A DNA stretch of 9,909 nucleotides from an uncultured Chloroflexota bacterium (GCA_903851225.1 CAINNT010000044.1:1-9909); one strand, 5' to 3'. Numbered from the stretch's first letter, positions 1 to 6,697 are shown. The notes: a model not told the origin generated them from the letters alone. Numbers and translations: made by a program.

Positions 1-2
1 AC

Positions 3-416
3 TACCTGCCGATGGAGTTCCCAGCCGTTGCCGACATCGATGTGGTGCTGGCGATGCGCGATGCGGCGCGCGAGCGCAACGTGCGTCATCGCGTGGGCGT
101 GGCGCAGTCGAAGGATTCGTTCTACGGCGAAGTCGAGCCCGAGCGCATGCCGGTATCCGACGACCTTGCCCGTCGCTGGAAGGCCTGGATCGGCGGCGGC
201 GCGATCAGTTCGGAGATGGAGTCGGCGACGCTCTTCATCGTCGCGGCAACGCTTCGCGCACGGGCCGGCGGGATCATGGTCTGTGTTGGGAGCCCCTCGA
301 TGACGCATGAAGAGTCGCAGGCCTCGATGAAGAACTTCTCCATCGACCCAGTGATCGACACCGCCGTGCACGGGCTACGCCTGCTGATCGCTCGAGACCG
401 CGCCGCCGGGGCGTAG
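3..416 (+). CDS. udp: Uridine phosphorylase-type nucleoside phosphorylase, 3' part (5' end outside window)
   Basis: C-terminal about 137 residues of an NP-I family nucleoside phosphorylase. The frame is open to the window edge: residues YLP precede the first ATG at position 12, and the LEFPAVAD-like region is internal in E. coli Udp, so that ATG is not the start. Family enzymes split nucleosides with phosphate into free base and ribose-1-phosphate in the cytoplasm, for salvage. Seen here: MEFPAVAD; SKDSFYGEVEPERMP (about 108-152), the segment that in Udp reads the uracil base through Gln and Arg; and SSEMESATL (about 207-233), the conserved ribose-binding EMES signature. The Arg of PERMP is kept, but Glu (129-131) stands where I recall Gln in relatives. 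The stop TAG at 414-416 lies 4 nt before the P450 ATG, suggesting co-transcription. The family is secure; the exact base specificity is inferred. Confidence 0.85.
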   Translation, partial: YLPMEFPAVADIDVVLAMRDAARERNVRHRVGVAQSKDSFYGEVEPERMPVSDDLARRWKAWIGGGAISSEMESATLFIVAATLRARAGGIMVCVGSPSMTHEESQASMKNFSIDPVIDTAVHGLRLLIARDRAAGA

Positions 417-420
417 TCCC

Positions 421-1671
421 ATGGCCGAGGCAGGACTCCTCTTCGATCCAACCGATCCAGCCACCGCGCTCGATCCTTTTCCTGCGTACGCCCGACTGCG
501 CCAGCACGGGCCGGTCTGGCACTCGCCGCAGAGCGGGATTCACTTCATCACCCGACACGCCGACGTGCACGCCGCATGGCGCGACAAGCGCCTCGGCTCC
601 GACTTCTCGCAGCGCTACAGCGCGGAGGAGTTCATTCGCGACCCGGCCGACCTGCAGCCGTGGCGCGACGATCGCTACGCCGATTTCAAGGCGTTCGAGC
701 GCTGGGACATGATCGCCCTGGAGCCCCCAGACCACACGAAGTTGCGCCGCCTCGTCACCACGGCCTTCACCCCACGCTCCGTGGAGGCCCAGCGCGATCC
801 GGCGAGCCGCCTCATTACGGAACGCATCGCTGCGGCACGCGAGCGCGGCAGCCTCGACCTGGTGCAGGACCTCGCCGAACCACTCTCGCTCACGATCATC
901 TGCGAGCTGATCGGCGTCCCCGAGCCCGATCGCATGCGCATCCTGGCGCTCTCCCATGATGTGGTCTCCATGTACGAGCCATCGCCTTCGGATGCGGTGA
1001 AGGATCGCGCCAATCTCGCCGTTCGCGAATTCGCCGCGTATACCGCCGACCTCATCCGCGCCCGTCGCCGCCAGCCAGCCGACGACCTGCTCACCGGCCT
1101 CATTGATGCCACGGTTGATGGTGAACACCTGAGTGACGAGCAGGTGATCTCCACGGTGATGGTGCTCCTGATGGCCGGCCACGAGGCCTCAGTGAATGCG
1201 GCGTCCAATGGCGTTGCGGCCTTTGCCGCACATCCAGACCAGTGGCAGCTGCTGCGCGCTGGAGCGGTACCGATCAAGAGTGCAATCGAAGAGATTCTTC
1301 GTTGGGATCCACCGCTGCAGTTCTTCCAACGCTGGGTTCTTGACGACGGATTCGAGGTGCGTGGCGTGCCGATCCCTCGGGGATCGAAGGTGGGGCTCAT
1401 GATCGGCTCGTCGAACCGCGATCCCGAGAAGTACGAGAGCCCTGATGCCTTCCGCATCGAGCGAGGAGAGACCTCGCACCTCTCGTTCGGTGGCGGGATC
1501 CACTTCTGCATTGGCGCGCCGCTTGCTCGCCTAGAGCTTGAACTCCTCTTCGGCGCGTTGGCGGAGGCGCTCCCGGAGATCCTGTTGCTCCCTGGAGCGG
1601 TGCGACGCCCCGGCTTCCAGTTCCGCGGCTATGTCAACCTGCCCATCGCCGCGCCCAGCGCCTCACGCTAA
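421..1671 (+). CDS. Cytochrome P450 (bacterial class I, soluble)
   Basis: A 416-residue soluble P450, the usual bacterial length, with no membrane anchor. P450s insert one oxygen atom from O2 into a substrate using electrons from a ferredoxin or flavodoxin partner; neither partner nor reductase is in this window. Seen: C-helix region EPPDHTKLRR (101-110); I-helix AGHEAS (252-257); K-helix ExxR as E291-I-L-R294; heme loop FGGGIHFCIG with axial Cys363. The I-helix motif is normally AGxET(T/S). Here the oxygen-activating Thr is Ala256, the same AS pair that I recall in EryF (CYP107A1), where the substrate helps deliver protons. The start ATG lies 4 nt after the phosphorylase stop with no clear Shine-Dalgarno site, so translational coupling is likely. 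Substrate unknown: terpenoid, fatty acid, polyketide or xenobiotic all remain open. Family call is very secure. Confidence 0.95.
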   Translation: MAEAGLLFDPTDPATALDPFPAYARLRQHGPVWHSPQSGIHFITRHADVHAAWRDKRLGSDFSQRYSAEEFIRDPADLQPWRDDRYADFKAFERWDMIALEPPDHTKLRRLVTTAFTPRSVEAQRDPASRLITERIAAARERGSLDLVQDLAEPLSLTIICELIGVPEPDRMRILALSHDVVSMYEPSPSDAVKDRANLAVREFAAYTADLIRARRRQPADDLLTGLIDATVDGEHLSDEQVISTVMVLLMAGHEASVNAASNGVAAFAAHPDQWQLLRAGAVPIKSAIEEILRWDPPLQFFQRWVLDDGFEVRGVPIPRGSKVGLMIGSSNRDPEKYESPDAFRIERGETSHLSFGGGIHFCIGAPLARLELELLFGALAEALPEILLLPGAVRRPGFQFRGYVNLPIAAPSASR

Positions 1672-1677
1672 CCCCGC

Positions 1678-1683
1678 TATCCT
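1678..1683 (+). promoter_or_regulatory. -10 box TATCCT of a leaderless promoter for icd
   Basis: TATCCT fits the TANNNT -10 pattern and is followed by exactly 6 nt (gagtgc) and the icd ATG at 1690, so the transcript would begin at or next to the start codon. No Shine-Dalgarno sequence is present in the 18-nt gap after the P450 gene, and no convincing -35 element lies 17 bp upstream. The same spacing recurs at the thiolase, nucleoside hydrolase and LolA-like genes. Inferred from sequence only. Confidence 0.6.
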
Positions 1684-1689
1684 GAGTGC

Positions 1690-3183
1690 ATGACAACCCT
1701 GCGACGTCACGCCGTCACCCTGATCCCTGGCGACGGGGTCGGCCCAGAGGTCGCCCTTGCCACAAAGCGCGTGCTCGACGCCGCCGCGGCAGCTGCGGGG
1801 GTGGCCTTCGACTGGGAAGAGGCCGAAGCGGGCGCCGAGGTCTTCAAGAAGGGTGACACCTCGGGCGTACCGGCCGCGACGCGCGACAGCATCGAGCGCA
1901 CGCGAGTCGCCCTGAAGGGCCCACTCGAAACGCCGGTCGGCTTCGGCGAGAAGAGCGCCAACGTCACCCTGCGCAAACTCTTCGAAACGTACGCCAACGT
2001 TCGACCTGCACGCGAACTCCCTGGTGTGCCAACGCGGTACAAGGGCGAAGGGATCGACATGGTCATCGTGCGCGAGAACGTCGAGGATCTCTACGCCGGC
2101 ATCGAGCACCTGCAGACACACGACGTGGCGCAGGCAGTGAAGCTGATCAGCCGCACCGGTTCGGAGAAGATCATTCGCTTCGCCTACGAGCTGGCACTGC
2201 GCGAAGGGCGCCACAAGGTCACCACGGCAAGCAAGGCCAACATTCTCAAGTTCACCGAAGGGCTCTTCAAGCAGGTCGGCGAAGACCTAGGCAAAGAGTA
2301 TTCGTCACTCGAGGCGAATCACCTGATCATCGACAACGTTGCGCATCAGATGGTGAAAGACCCGGCGCAGTTTGACGTCGTCGTGGCGACAAACCTGCAC
2401 GGGGACATCATCAGCGATCTGGCATCGGGGCTCGTTGGCGGCCTCGGCTTTGCGTCGAGCGCAAACTATGGTGATGGTGTGGCGATCTTCGAAGCGGTAC
2501 ACGGATCTGCGCCGAAGTACGCAGGCAAGAACGTGATCAACCCAACGGCCCTGATCCTTTCGTCGACGATGATGTTGCGTCACTTGGGCGAAACGGATCT
2601 CGCCGATGTCGTTGAAGACGCGGTACTCGCAACACTTGAGGCCGGTAAGGCGCTGCCGCAAGACGTGGTGCGCCAGCAGGGCGGCGATGTCGAGGCCGCC
2701 ACAAGCACGAGCGGGTTCGCCGACGCGGTGATCCAGAGCCTCGGATCGCGGCCCACCACCGTTCCCGCCGCAGCAAGCCGACCCCGACCGATCGATGTGA
2801 AGCCGCACGCACGATGGACGAGCGGCGAAGCGCGCGAGCGCGAAGTCGGCGGTGCGCGAGTCGTTGGCCTCGATCTCTTCTTGCAGTCACTCGCGGCTCC
2901 CGCCGAGCTTGGTGCCAAGCTCTCCGCCCTTGCTGGGCAGGAGCTCACCCTCAAGATGATCGAGAGCAAGGGAACGGTGGTCTGGCCAAACGCGGCACCG
3001 GCGTTCGATCCAACAGGCCTCTTCCGCGCCCGCTTCTTGGCTCGAGCCGAAGGATCGGATCTGCCCGATGAAACACTCCTTGCACTTGCGGCCCGCGTGG
3101 CGGGTGTTGCGCCGTGGGTGCACCTGGAGAAGCTGCGCGTTTGGGGTAGCGAAGAGGGATTCACCCGAGCCCAAGGCGAGTAG
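1690..3183 (+). CDS. icd: Isocitrate dehydrogenase, NADP-type, Thermus-like long form
   Basis: A 497-residue enzyme of the TCA cycle: isocitrate plus NADP+ to 2-oxoglutarate, CO2 and NADPH. Residues 1 to about 345 form the decarboxylating dehydrogenase core: KGPLETPVG; substrate-loop Ser89 in EKSANVTLR; RENVEDLYAG (128-137); catalytic Lys182 in TASKANI; Asp215, Asp239 and Asp243 for metal binding. Lys276-Tyr277 in SAPKYAGKN match the Lys344/Tyr345 pair of E. coli Icd, which selects NADP rather than NAD. After a Pro-rich linker (about 350-372) comes a C-terminal domain ending in HLEKL...EEGFTRAQGE, closely resembling the extra domain of the 496-residue Thermus thermophilus enzyme as I remember it. 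The length therefore reflects a known long subfamily, not a fusion artefact. The start is supported by the leaderless -10 box 6 nt upstream. Confidence 0.95.
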   Translation: MTTLRRHAVTLIPGDGVGPEVALATKRVLDAAAAAAGVAFDWEEAEAGAEVFKKGDTSGVPAATRDSIERTRVALKGPLETPVGFGEKSANVTLRKLFETYANVRPARELPGVPTRYKGEGIDMVIVRENVEDLYAGIEHLQTHDVAQAVKLISRTGSEKIIRFAYELALREGRHKVTTASKANILKFTEGLFKQVGEDLGKEYSSLEANHLIIDNVAHQMVKDPAQFDVVVATNLHGDIISDLASGLVGGLGFASSANYGDGVAIFEAVHGSAPKYAGKNVINPTALILSSTMMLRHLGETDLADVVEDAVLATLEAGKALPQDVVRQQGGDVEAATSTSGFADAVIQSLGSRPTTVPAAASRPRPIDVKPHARWTSGEAREREVGGARVVGLDLFLQSLAAPAELGAKLSALAGQELTLKMIESKGTVVWPNAAPAFDPTGLFRARFLARAEGSDLPDETLLALAARVAGVAPWVHLEKLRVWGSEEGFTRAQGE

Positions 3184-3228
3184 TCGGTGGCCGATCGCCG
3201 TTCTGGTCGACTCAGCAGAGGGGGACGC

Positions 3229-3663
3229 ATGCAGTTCATCGCCTTGGCGTTCTTCATCTTCGCCGCTGGCGTCGGCTCGTCGGTGCAGTCGATCGTGAAC
3301 GCGGAGCTTGGTCGTCGCACCGATCCGGTGAGCGCCGCCGTCGTCTCATTCATCGGTGGCCTTGCGGTGCTGCTCGTCGTCGCACTGCTGAGCGGCAAGC
3401 TGCAGCTGGTCGAGGCCACGAAGGTTCCGCCCCTCCTGCTCACCGGCGGACTCTTTGGTGCACTGATCGTGACTGGTTTCGCCACCACCGTGCCGGTGCT
3501 TGGCGTGACCGAAGCAACGCTGATCTACATCCTTGGATCGCTCGGCGCCGCACTCGCCATTGATGGATTCGGCCTGCTTGGCGCCGCAGCGATTCCTGTG
3601 ACTGCGACTCGGCTCCTCGGCATCGCGCTTGCTGTCGTCGGATTCCTGCTTGCTCGACGATGA
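3229..3663 (+). CDS. YdcZ-family (DUF606) small DMT transporter
   Basis: A 144-residue integral membrane protein with about five hydrophobic segments (roughly 2-20, 34-55, 67-90, 93-111 and 121-142). The pattern Q20-S-I-V-N-A-E-L after TM1, then P33..A..V.SF.GG, is characteristic of YdcZ/DUF606 proteins, half-size members of the drug/metabolite transporter superfamily that probably work as dimers or pairs. The transported compound is unknown. The start was chosen at ATG 3229 because a strong Shine-Dalgarno run (AGAGGGGGA) sits just upstream; an in-frame GTG at 3187 lacks one and would add a non-hydrophobic N-terminus. It follows icd by 45 nt without an obvious promoter, so read-through from icd is possible. 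Its stop overlaps the next gene. Confidence 0.8.
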   Translation: MQFIALAFFIFAAGVGSSVQSIVNAELGRRTDPVSAAVVSFIGGLAVLLVVALLSGKLQLVEATKVPPLLLTGGLFGALIVTGFATTVPVLGVTEATLIYILGSLGAALAIDGFGLLGAAAIPVTATRLLGIALAVVGFLLARR

Positions 3664-4187
3664 GCAACGAGCGCCAACGCATCGTTCGCCCCGACCAGAT
3701 CGACGGCGCTGAGGCGCTGCCACACGCACTGCCTGGCGCCGAAGAGGAGGCTCCAGATGCGGGTGATCTGATGCGCGGCGTACTCGTAGATGAACGGTAC
3801 GAGCCAGGGATGATCAAGCTTGATCGTCAGCCCGTGCCGATCGCCGACGACGGACTGCCTGCATTTGTGCCCGAATCTGACCCAACGCCACTTCGAGGCG
3901 GGTACATCTACCTCAGTGTTGTCGCGCTCATCTGCGGAACGATCGTCATTAGCGCACTGAACCTAGGGGCGAAGTGGAGCGACGCAATCGTGAAGGTGCC
4001 GTTGCTGATCGGCTCGATTCCGCTCTTCGTTGCCATGGGAGAGGCGGCGCTGCGCATCGCGCGCTCTGTTGGAGCATGGTGGCCGATCAGTCGTGGGCGG
4101 GCACTCTTCCGCGCCGGATGGGTGCTGATGATTGCCACCTTGGCGTCGATCGTTCTCGCCGCAATCTGGGTCGCGCTCAACGCGTAG
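3660..4187 (+). CDS. Hypothetical membrane protein with three TM segments
   Basis: A 175-residue protein I do not recognise. Residues 1 to about 80 are hydrophilic, acidic and Pro-rich (ALPGAEEEAPDAG, VPESDPTP), likely a disordered cytoplasmic arm. Three hydrophobic helices follow: about 82-102 (YIYLSVVALI...), 113-133 (VKVPLLIGSIPLF...) and 151-173 (GWVLMIATLASIV...). A basic loop, SRGRALFR, precedes the third helix, so positive-inside topology would place it in the cytoplasm. Its ATG overlaps the stop of the YdcZ gene as ATGA (3660-3663), indicating translational coupling and a possible shared role, such as an accessory subunit of the small transporter. The reading frame is credible because of length, coupling and hydrophobic pattern; function is not assigned. 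It ends 16 bp from the convergent CoxG-like gene. Confidence 0.65.
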   Translation: MSNERQRIVRPDQIDGAEALPHALPGAEEEAPDAGDLMRGVLVDERYEPGMIKLDRQPVPIADDGLPAFVPESDPTPLRGGYIYLSVVALICGTIVISALNLGAKWSDAIVKVPLLIGSIPLFVAMGEAALRIARSVGAWWPISRGRALFRAGWVLMIATLASIVLAAIWVALNA

Positions 4188-4204
4188 CGCGGTCGCAGCG
4201 CGTT
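4179..4204. terminator. Possible bidirectional hairpin between convergent genes
   Basis: Between two convergent stop codons, arm AACGCG (4179-4184) pairs with CGCGTT (4199-4204). Inside, GCG (4187-4189) pairs with CGC (4194-4196) around a CGGT loop, separated by a symmetrical 2x2 mismatch. The hairpin covers the stop codon of the 3-TM gene and touches that of the CoxG-like gene. Only TTT follows on the plus strand, so it is a weak candidate for intrinsic termination. Confidence 0.3.
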
Positions 4205-4647
4205 TAGTTCGCGAGGCCCGCGATCAGGTGATCAATCGAACCGCGCAGATACTCTTCTACGCGTTGACCCGCCATCACGGCGAGCATCGGATCAAGCTCG
4301 GTTGAAGTTCGCCACGACGCGTTGCTGCTCGTTGGGCTCGCCTCGGTCAAGTCAATGAGCGCGACCACGATTGCGTGGCCGCCAATATCTGGTCGAACCT
4401 TCAGCCGCAGATGGAGTCGGGTCACTCCGCCGTCGAGCACCTCTACCGTGCGACGAATCGAAATCGCCGCTTCAATCGGAATGCCCGAAACCTGCGTTGC
4501 AAGGCGGCCCTCCAGATGTTCGGCATCAATGCGATGCAGCCCATCGCATCCTGGAATGAGTGTTGCAATGAGTTCTGGGTTGTCACTTGCAGCAACAAGG
4601 CTCGCCACAGATTTTTCGAGAACTGCCTGGCCAACGATCTCGCTCAT
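4204..4647 (-). CDS. CoxG-like SRPBCC (START-fold) protein
   Basis: A 147-residue soluble protein resembling CoxG / carbon monoxide dehydrogenase subunit G and polyketide-cyclase-like SRPBCC proteins. Seen: an N-terminal strand pattern (VGQAVLEKSV), the family-typical segment NPELIATLIPGC (23-34) followed by GLHRID, alternating beta-strand pattern through about residue 105, and a long C-terminal amphipathic helix (MAGQRVEEYLRGSIDHLI). The fold forms a hydrophobic cavity for lipids, quinones or cofactors; in CO dehydrogenase clusters CoxG is tied to membrane recruitment. No coxMSL genes are visible here, so a CO role is not supported. Its ATG starts 7 nt after the stop of the upstream LolA-like gene, without a clear Shine-Dalgarno site, so the two form a minus-strand operon. 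Ligand unknown. Confidence 0.6.
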   Translation of the reverse strand: MSEIVGQAVLEKSVASLVAASDNPELIATLIPGCDGLHRIDAEHLEGRLATQVSGIPIEAAISIRRTVEVLDGGVTRLHLRLKVRPDIGGHAIVVALIDLTEASPTSSNASWRTSTELDPMLAVMAGQRVEEYLRGSIDHLIAGLAN

Positions 4648-4654
4648 TGACAGC

Positions 4655-5395
4655 TCAGTAGAGCGTCACAACGTCGGGGGGAAGTTCAAGTTCAAATGCG
4701 CTCGCCGGAATCGAGGCATCAGCCTCGAACGCGGTGCAGAGCGCGCTGCGAACAGGTTGTGCGCCGCGGAACTCTTCGACGCCAAGGAGCACGCCGGTGA
4801 GTCGATCAAAGGTGACGCGGAAGCGGAAGTCGGCGCGGTCACCATCGAGGCCAACGGCACGCGGTGCGGCCGCCTCGATCGCCAGTGCGACGCGCCCGGC
4901 GAGGTGGGTTTCGTGAACAGCACCGAGCACTGCGCCGGCAAGGACGCTGCTGCAGAACGAGCCTGGACGAACGAAGGTCGTGGCCCATCCCTTGCCCGGG
5001 AGCGCGCCTAGGTCGGTTGGCACGCGCGAGCTCTGTGGCAGCCCGCGATCATCGAGCCCGACTGGCGCGGCGCGATGCGGCCGGCGCGTGGTGGTGTTGG
5101 TCACGGCGTTGTACCCGCGAACGTCGTTCCCGTCGGTAAGCCAGACGTCGTAGCCGCCCTGGGGGTGCGCGGTGGTGACGCGGGCGCGGGGTCGATCGAT
5201 GAGCAGTTCGATTGACCCGAGGCTCTCGCCTGCGGCCGTGACGGTGCGCTCCTCAATGCGAAGGCGCAGGGTGCGGAAACGGCGCTCGGCACCCGCAGCA
5301 AAGTCGAAGAGTTCGGCCGGCGTGGGGAGCCCAGGGGTGAGGCTGGTCGCGATTGGGGGAAGCGTGGCGGCGATCGGTACGGGGGTCTCGCTCAT
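4655..5395 (-). CDS. Hypothetical protein, possible LolA-like fold
   Basis: A 246-residue protein, not confidently recognised. The pattern is reminiscent of LolA/MucB-type lipoprotein-carrier folds: an N-terminal helix plus first strand (AERRFRTLRLRIEERT, about 36-51), strands reading GSIELLIDRPRARVTT and YDVWLTDGNDVRGYN (about 60-96), a later FRFRVTFDRLTGVLLGVEEF strand pair, and the closing ASAFELELPPDV. LolA relatives normally carry a signal peptide; here the N-terminus (MSETPVPIAATLPPIATSL...) is Pro/Thr-rich with no hydrophobic core. An in-frame TAG only 10-12 nt before the ATG (in plus coordinates 5405-5407) excludes an upstream extension, so the product seems cytoplasmic or unconventionally exported. 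The start fits a leaderless -10 box exactly 6 nt upstream. It is first in a two-gene unit with the CoxG-like gene. Confidence 0.6.
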   Translation of the reverse strand: MSETPVPIAATLPPIATSLTPGLPTPAELFDFAAGAERRFRTLRLRIEERTVTAAGESLGSIELLIDRPRARVTTAHPQGGYDVWLTDGNDVRGYNAVTNTTTRRPHRAAPVGLDDRGLPQSSRVPTDLGALPGKGWATTFVRPGSFCSSVLAGAVLGAVHETHLAGRVALAIEAAAPRAVGLDGDRADFRFRVTFDRLTGVLLGVEEFRGAQPVRSALCTAFEADASIPASAFELELPPDVVTLY

Positions 5396-5401
5396 GGCTC
5401 C

Positions 5402-5407
5402 ATCCTA
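5402..5407 (-). promoter_or_regulatory. -10 box TAGGAT (minus strand) of a leaderless promoter
   Basis: On the minus strand TAGGAT is followed by 6 nt (ggagcc) and the ATG of the LolA-like gene at 5395. It is the same TANNNT-N6-ATG layout seen at icd, the thiolase and the nucleoside hydrolase. GGAG lies only 2 nt from the ATG, which is too close for a normal Shine-Dalgarno site, favouring leaderless initiation. Confidence 0.5.
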
Positions 5408-5422
5408 GCCGAGGGGCGGGCG

Positions 5423-5428
5423 TAGACT
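5423..5428 (+). promoter_or_regulatory. -10 box TAGACT of a leaderless promoter for the thiolase
   Basis: TAGACT is followed by exactly 6 nt (gggcag) and the thiolase ATG at 5435. It sits 15 bp from the opposed minus-strand box at 5402-5407, within a 39-bp divergent gap. There is no good -35 element: the position 17 bp upstream falls in the other gene's -10 region. Confidence 0.55.
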
Positions 5429-5434
5429 GGGCAG

Positions 5435-6685
5435 ATGAGCAGTCGCGCACTCTCCCAGAGCAGCACCCCGGGCCGTCCCCTGAAGGAGGCCTGGATCGTT
5501 GAGGCCCTGCGCACCCCGTTTGGCCGATACGGCGGCGCACTCTCGAGCGTACGCCCCGACGACCTCGCCGCCACGGTGCTTGAGGCGGTCGTGGCTCGCA
5601 GCGGCATCGACGCCGCTGACATCGACGATGTGATCTTGGGTTGCGCCAATCAGGCGGGCGAAGACAACCGCAACGTTGCGCGCATGGCACTTCTCGTTGC
5701 CGGGTACCCCGTTGAGGTTCCAGGGCAAACGGTGAATCGCCTCTGCGGCTCAGGCCTCCAGGCGCTCGCCGCCGCGGCGAACGCCATTGCCGTTGGTGAT
5801 GCAGAGGTGGTGGTTGCAGGTGGTGTCGAGAGCATGAGCCGCGCGCCACTCGTCACGTTGAAGCCCGAGAGCGGCCTCGAGCGCGGGAACCGCGAGCTCG
5901 TCGACACCACCATCGGTTGGCGCTTTGTCAATCCTCGACTCCACGCCAAGTACCCAGCGATCTCGCTCGGTGAGACGGCGGAGCGCGTTGCCGATCAGTG
6001 GCATGTCTCGCGCGAGGCACAAGACGAGTTCGCCCTCGCATCGCAACAGCGCGCCGCTGCCGCTGCGGCAGGTGGCGTGCACGCAGAAGAGATCGCGCCG
6101 GTCACCATACCTCAACGTGCAGGTGCACCGATCGTGGTGGATCGCGACGAACATCCACGACCCGACACCAGCGCCGCTGCGCTCGCGAAGCTGAAGCCCG
6201 CCTTCGCCGCTGACGGAACGGTCACGGCAGGCAATGCATCGGGGATCAATGACGGTGCTGCGGCACTCCTCGTTGTGGAGTCGGAGCGCGCACGAGCGTT
6301 GGGCTTGAAGCCCTATGCGCGGATCGTTGCAACGGCCGTCGCCGGCGTCGATCCATCGGTGATGGGGGCAGGCCCGATCCCCGCAATCCAAAAACTCCTC
6401 GAGCGCACCGGACTGACCGTTGCCGACATTGATCGCGTGGAACTGAACGAAGCATTTGCGAGCCAGGCGGTCGCCTGCATCACCGAGCTTGGGCTCGACC
6501 CCGCGAAGACGAATGTGCACGGCGGCGCCATCGCCCTTGGGCATCCCCTTGGCGCCTCTGGTGCCCGCATGGCAACGACGCTGGTGCGCGAACTGCGCCG
6601 CAGTGGCGGTCGCTACGGGATCGCCGCCATGTGTATCGGCGTCGGCCAAGGGATCGCCATGTTGGTGGAGCGCGTCGAGGCGTAG
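5435..6685 (+). CDS. Thiolase (acetyl-CoA acetyltransferase / 3-oxoadipyl-CoA thiolase-like)
   Basis: A 416-residue thiolase that cleaves 3-oxoacyl-CoA with CoA or, in reverse, condenses two acyl-CoAs. Catalytic residues are in place: nucleophile Cys104 in NRLCGSGLQA, NEAF (338-341), His370 in GGAIALGHPLG and Cys400 in AMCIGVGQG. The segments GCANQAGEDNRNVARMA and DTTIGWRFVNP are typical of PcaF (3-oxoadipyl-CoA thiolase, aromatic degradation), but also occur in general acetyl-CoA acetyltransferases, and no other pca genes are in the window. I therefore leave the symbol blank. The N-terminus carries about 16 extra residues before EAWIVEALRTP; the start is supported by the -10 box 6 nt upstream. 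It is transcribed divergently from the LolA-like gene. All catalytic parts look intact, so it should be active. Confidence 0.92.
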   Translation: MSSRALSQSSTPGRPLKEAWIVEALRTPFGRYGGALSSVRPDDLAATVLEAVVARSGIDAADIDDVILGCANQAGEDNRNVARMALLVAGYPVEVPGQTVNRLCGSGLQALAAAANAIAVGDAEVVVAGGVESMSRAPLVTLKPESGLERGNRELVDTTIGWRFVNPRLHAKYPAISLGETAERVADQWHVSREAQDEFALASQQRAAAAAAGGVHAEEIAPVTIPQRAGAPIVVDRDEHPRPDTSAAALAKLKPAFAADGTVTAGNASGINDGAAALLVVESERARALGLKPYARIVATAVAGVDPSVMGAGPIPAIQKLLERTGLTVADIDRVELNEAFASQAVACITELGLDPAKTNVHGGAIALGHPLGASGARMATTLVRELRRSGGRYGIAAMCIGVGQGIAMLVERVEA

Positions 6686-6691
6686 GCACGC

Positions 6692-6697
6692 TAGAAT
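6692..6697 (+). promoter_or_regulatory. -10 box TAGAAT upstream of iscA
   Basis: TAGAAT begins 7 nt after the thiolase stop codon. A start site about 6-7 nt downstream (near 6704) would give a leader of about 30 nt containing a strong Shine-Dalgarno sequence (AAGGAGGA, 6724-6731) before ATG 6735. Unlike the other promoters in the window, this one would make a leadered mRNA. No clear -35 box was found. Confidence 0.5.

Noticed and set aside
274..1182. Long open frame of 302 codons on the minus strand opposite the P450.
   Set aside because: It lies fully antisense to a P450 with all signature motifs, its product resembles no family, and long antisense frames are expected in GC-rich coding DNA.
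3187..3228. Alternative GTG start for the YdcZ-family gene, adding 14 residues.
   Set aside because: No Shine-Dalgarno site before the GTG, and the added residues do not fit the family's hydrophobic N-terminus; ATG 3229 has a strong site.
4204..4647. Reading the CoxG-like gene as evidence for a CO dehydrogenase locus.
   Set aside because: No coxM, coxS, coxL or accessory genes are present nearby, and SRPBCC proteins of this type are widespread outside CO oxidation.
4322..5011. Plus-strand open frame of 229 codons across the CoxG-like and LolA-like genes.
   Set aside because: It spans two minus-strand genes and their junction, has shadow-frame composition and no initiation signal; the minus-strand frames show fold-like patterns and tight operon spacing.
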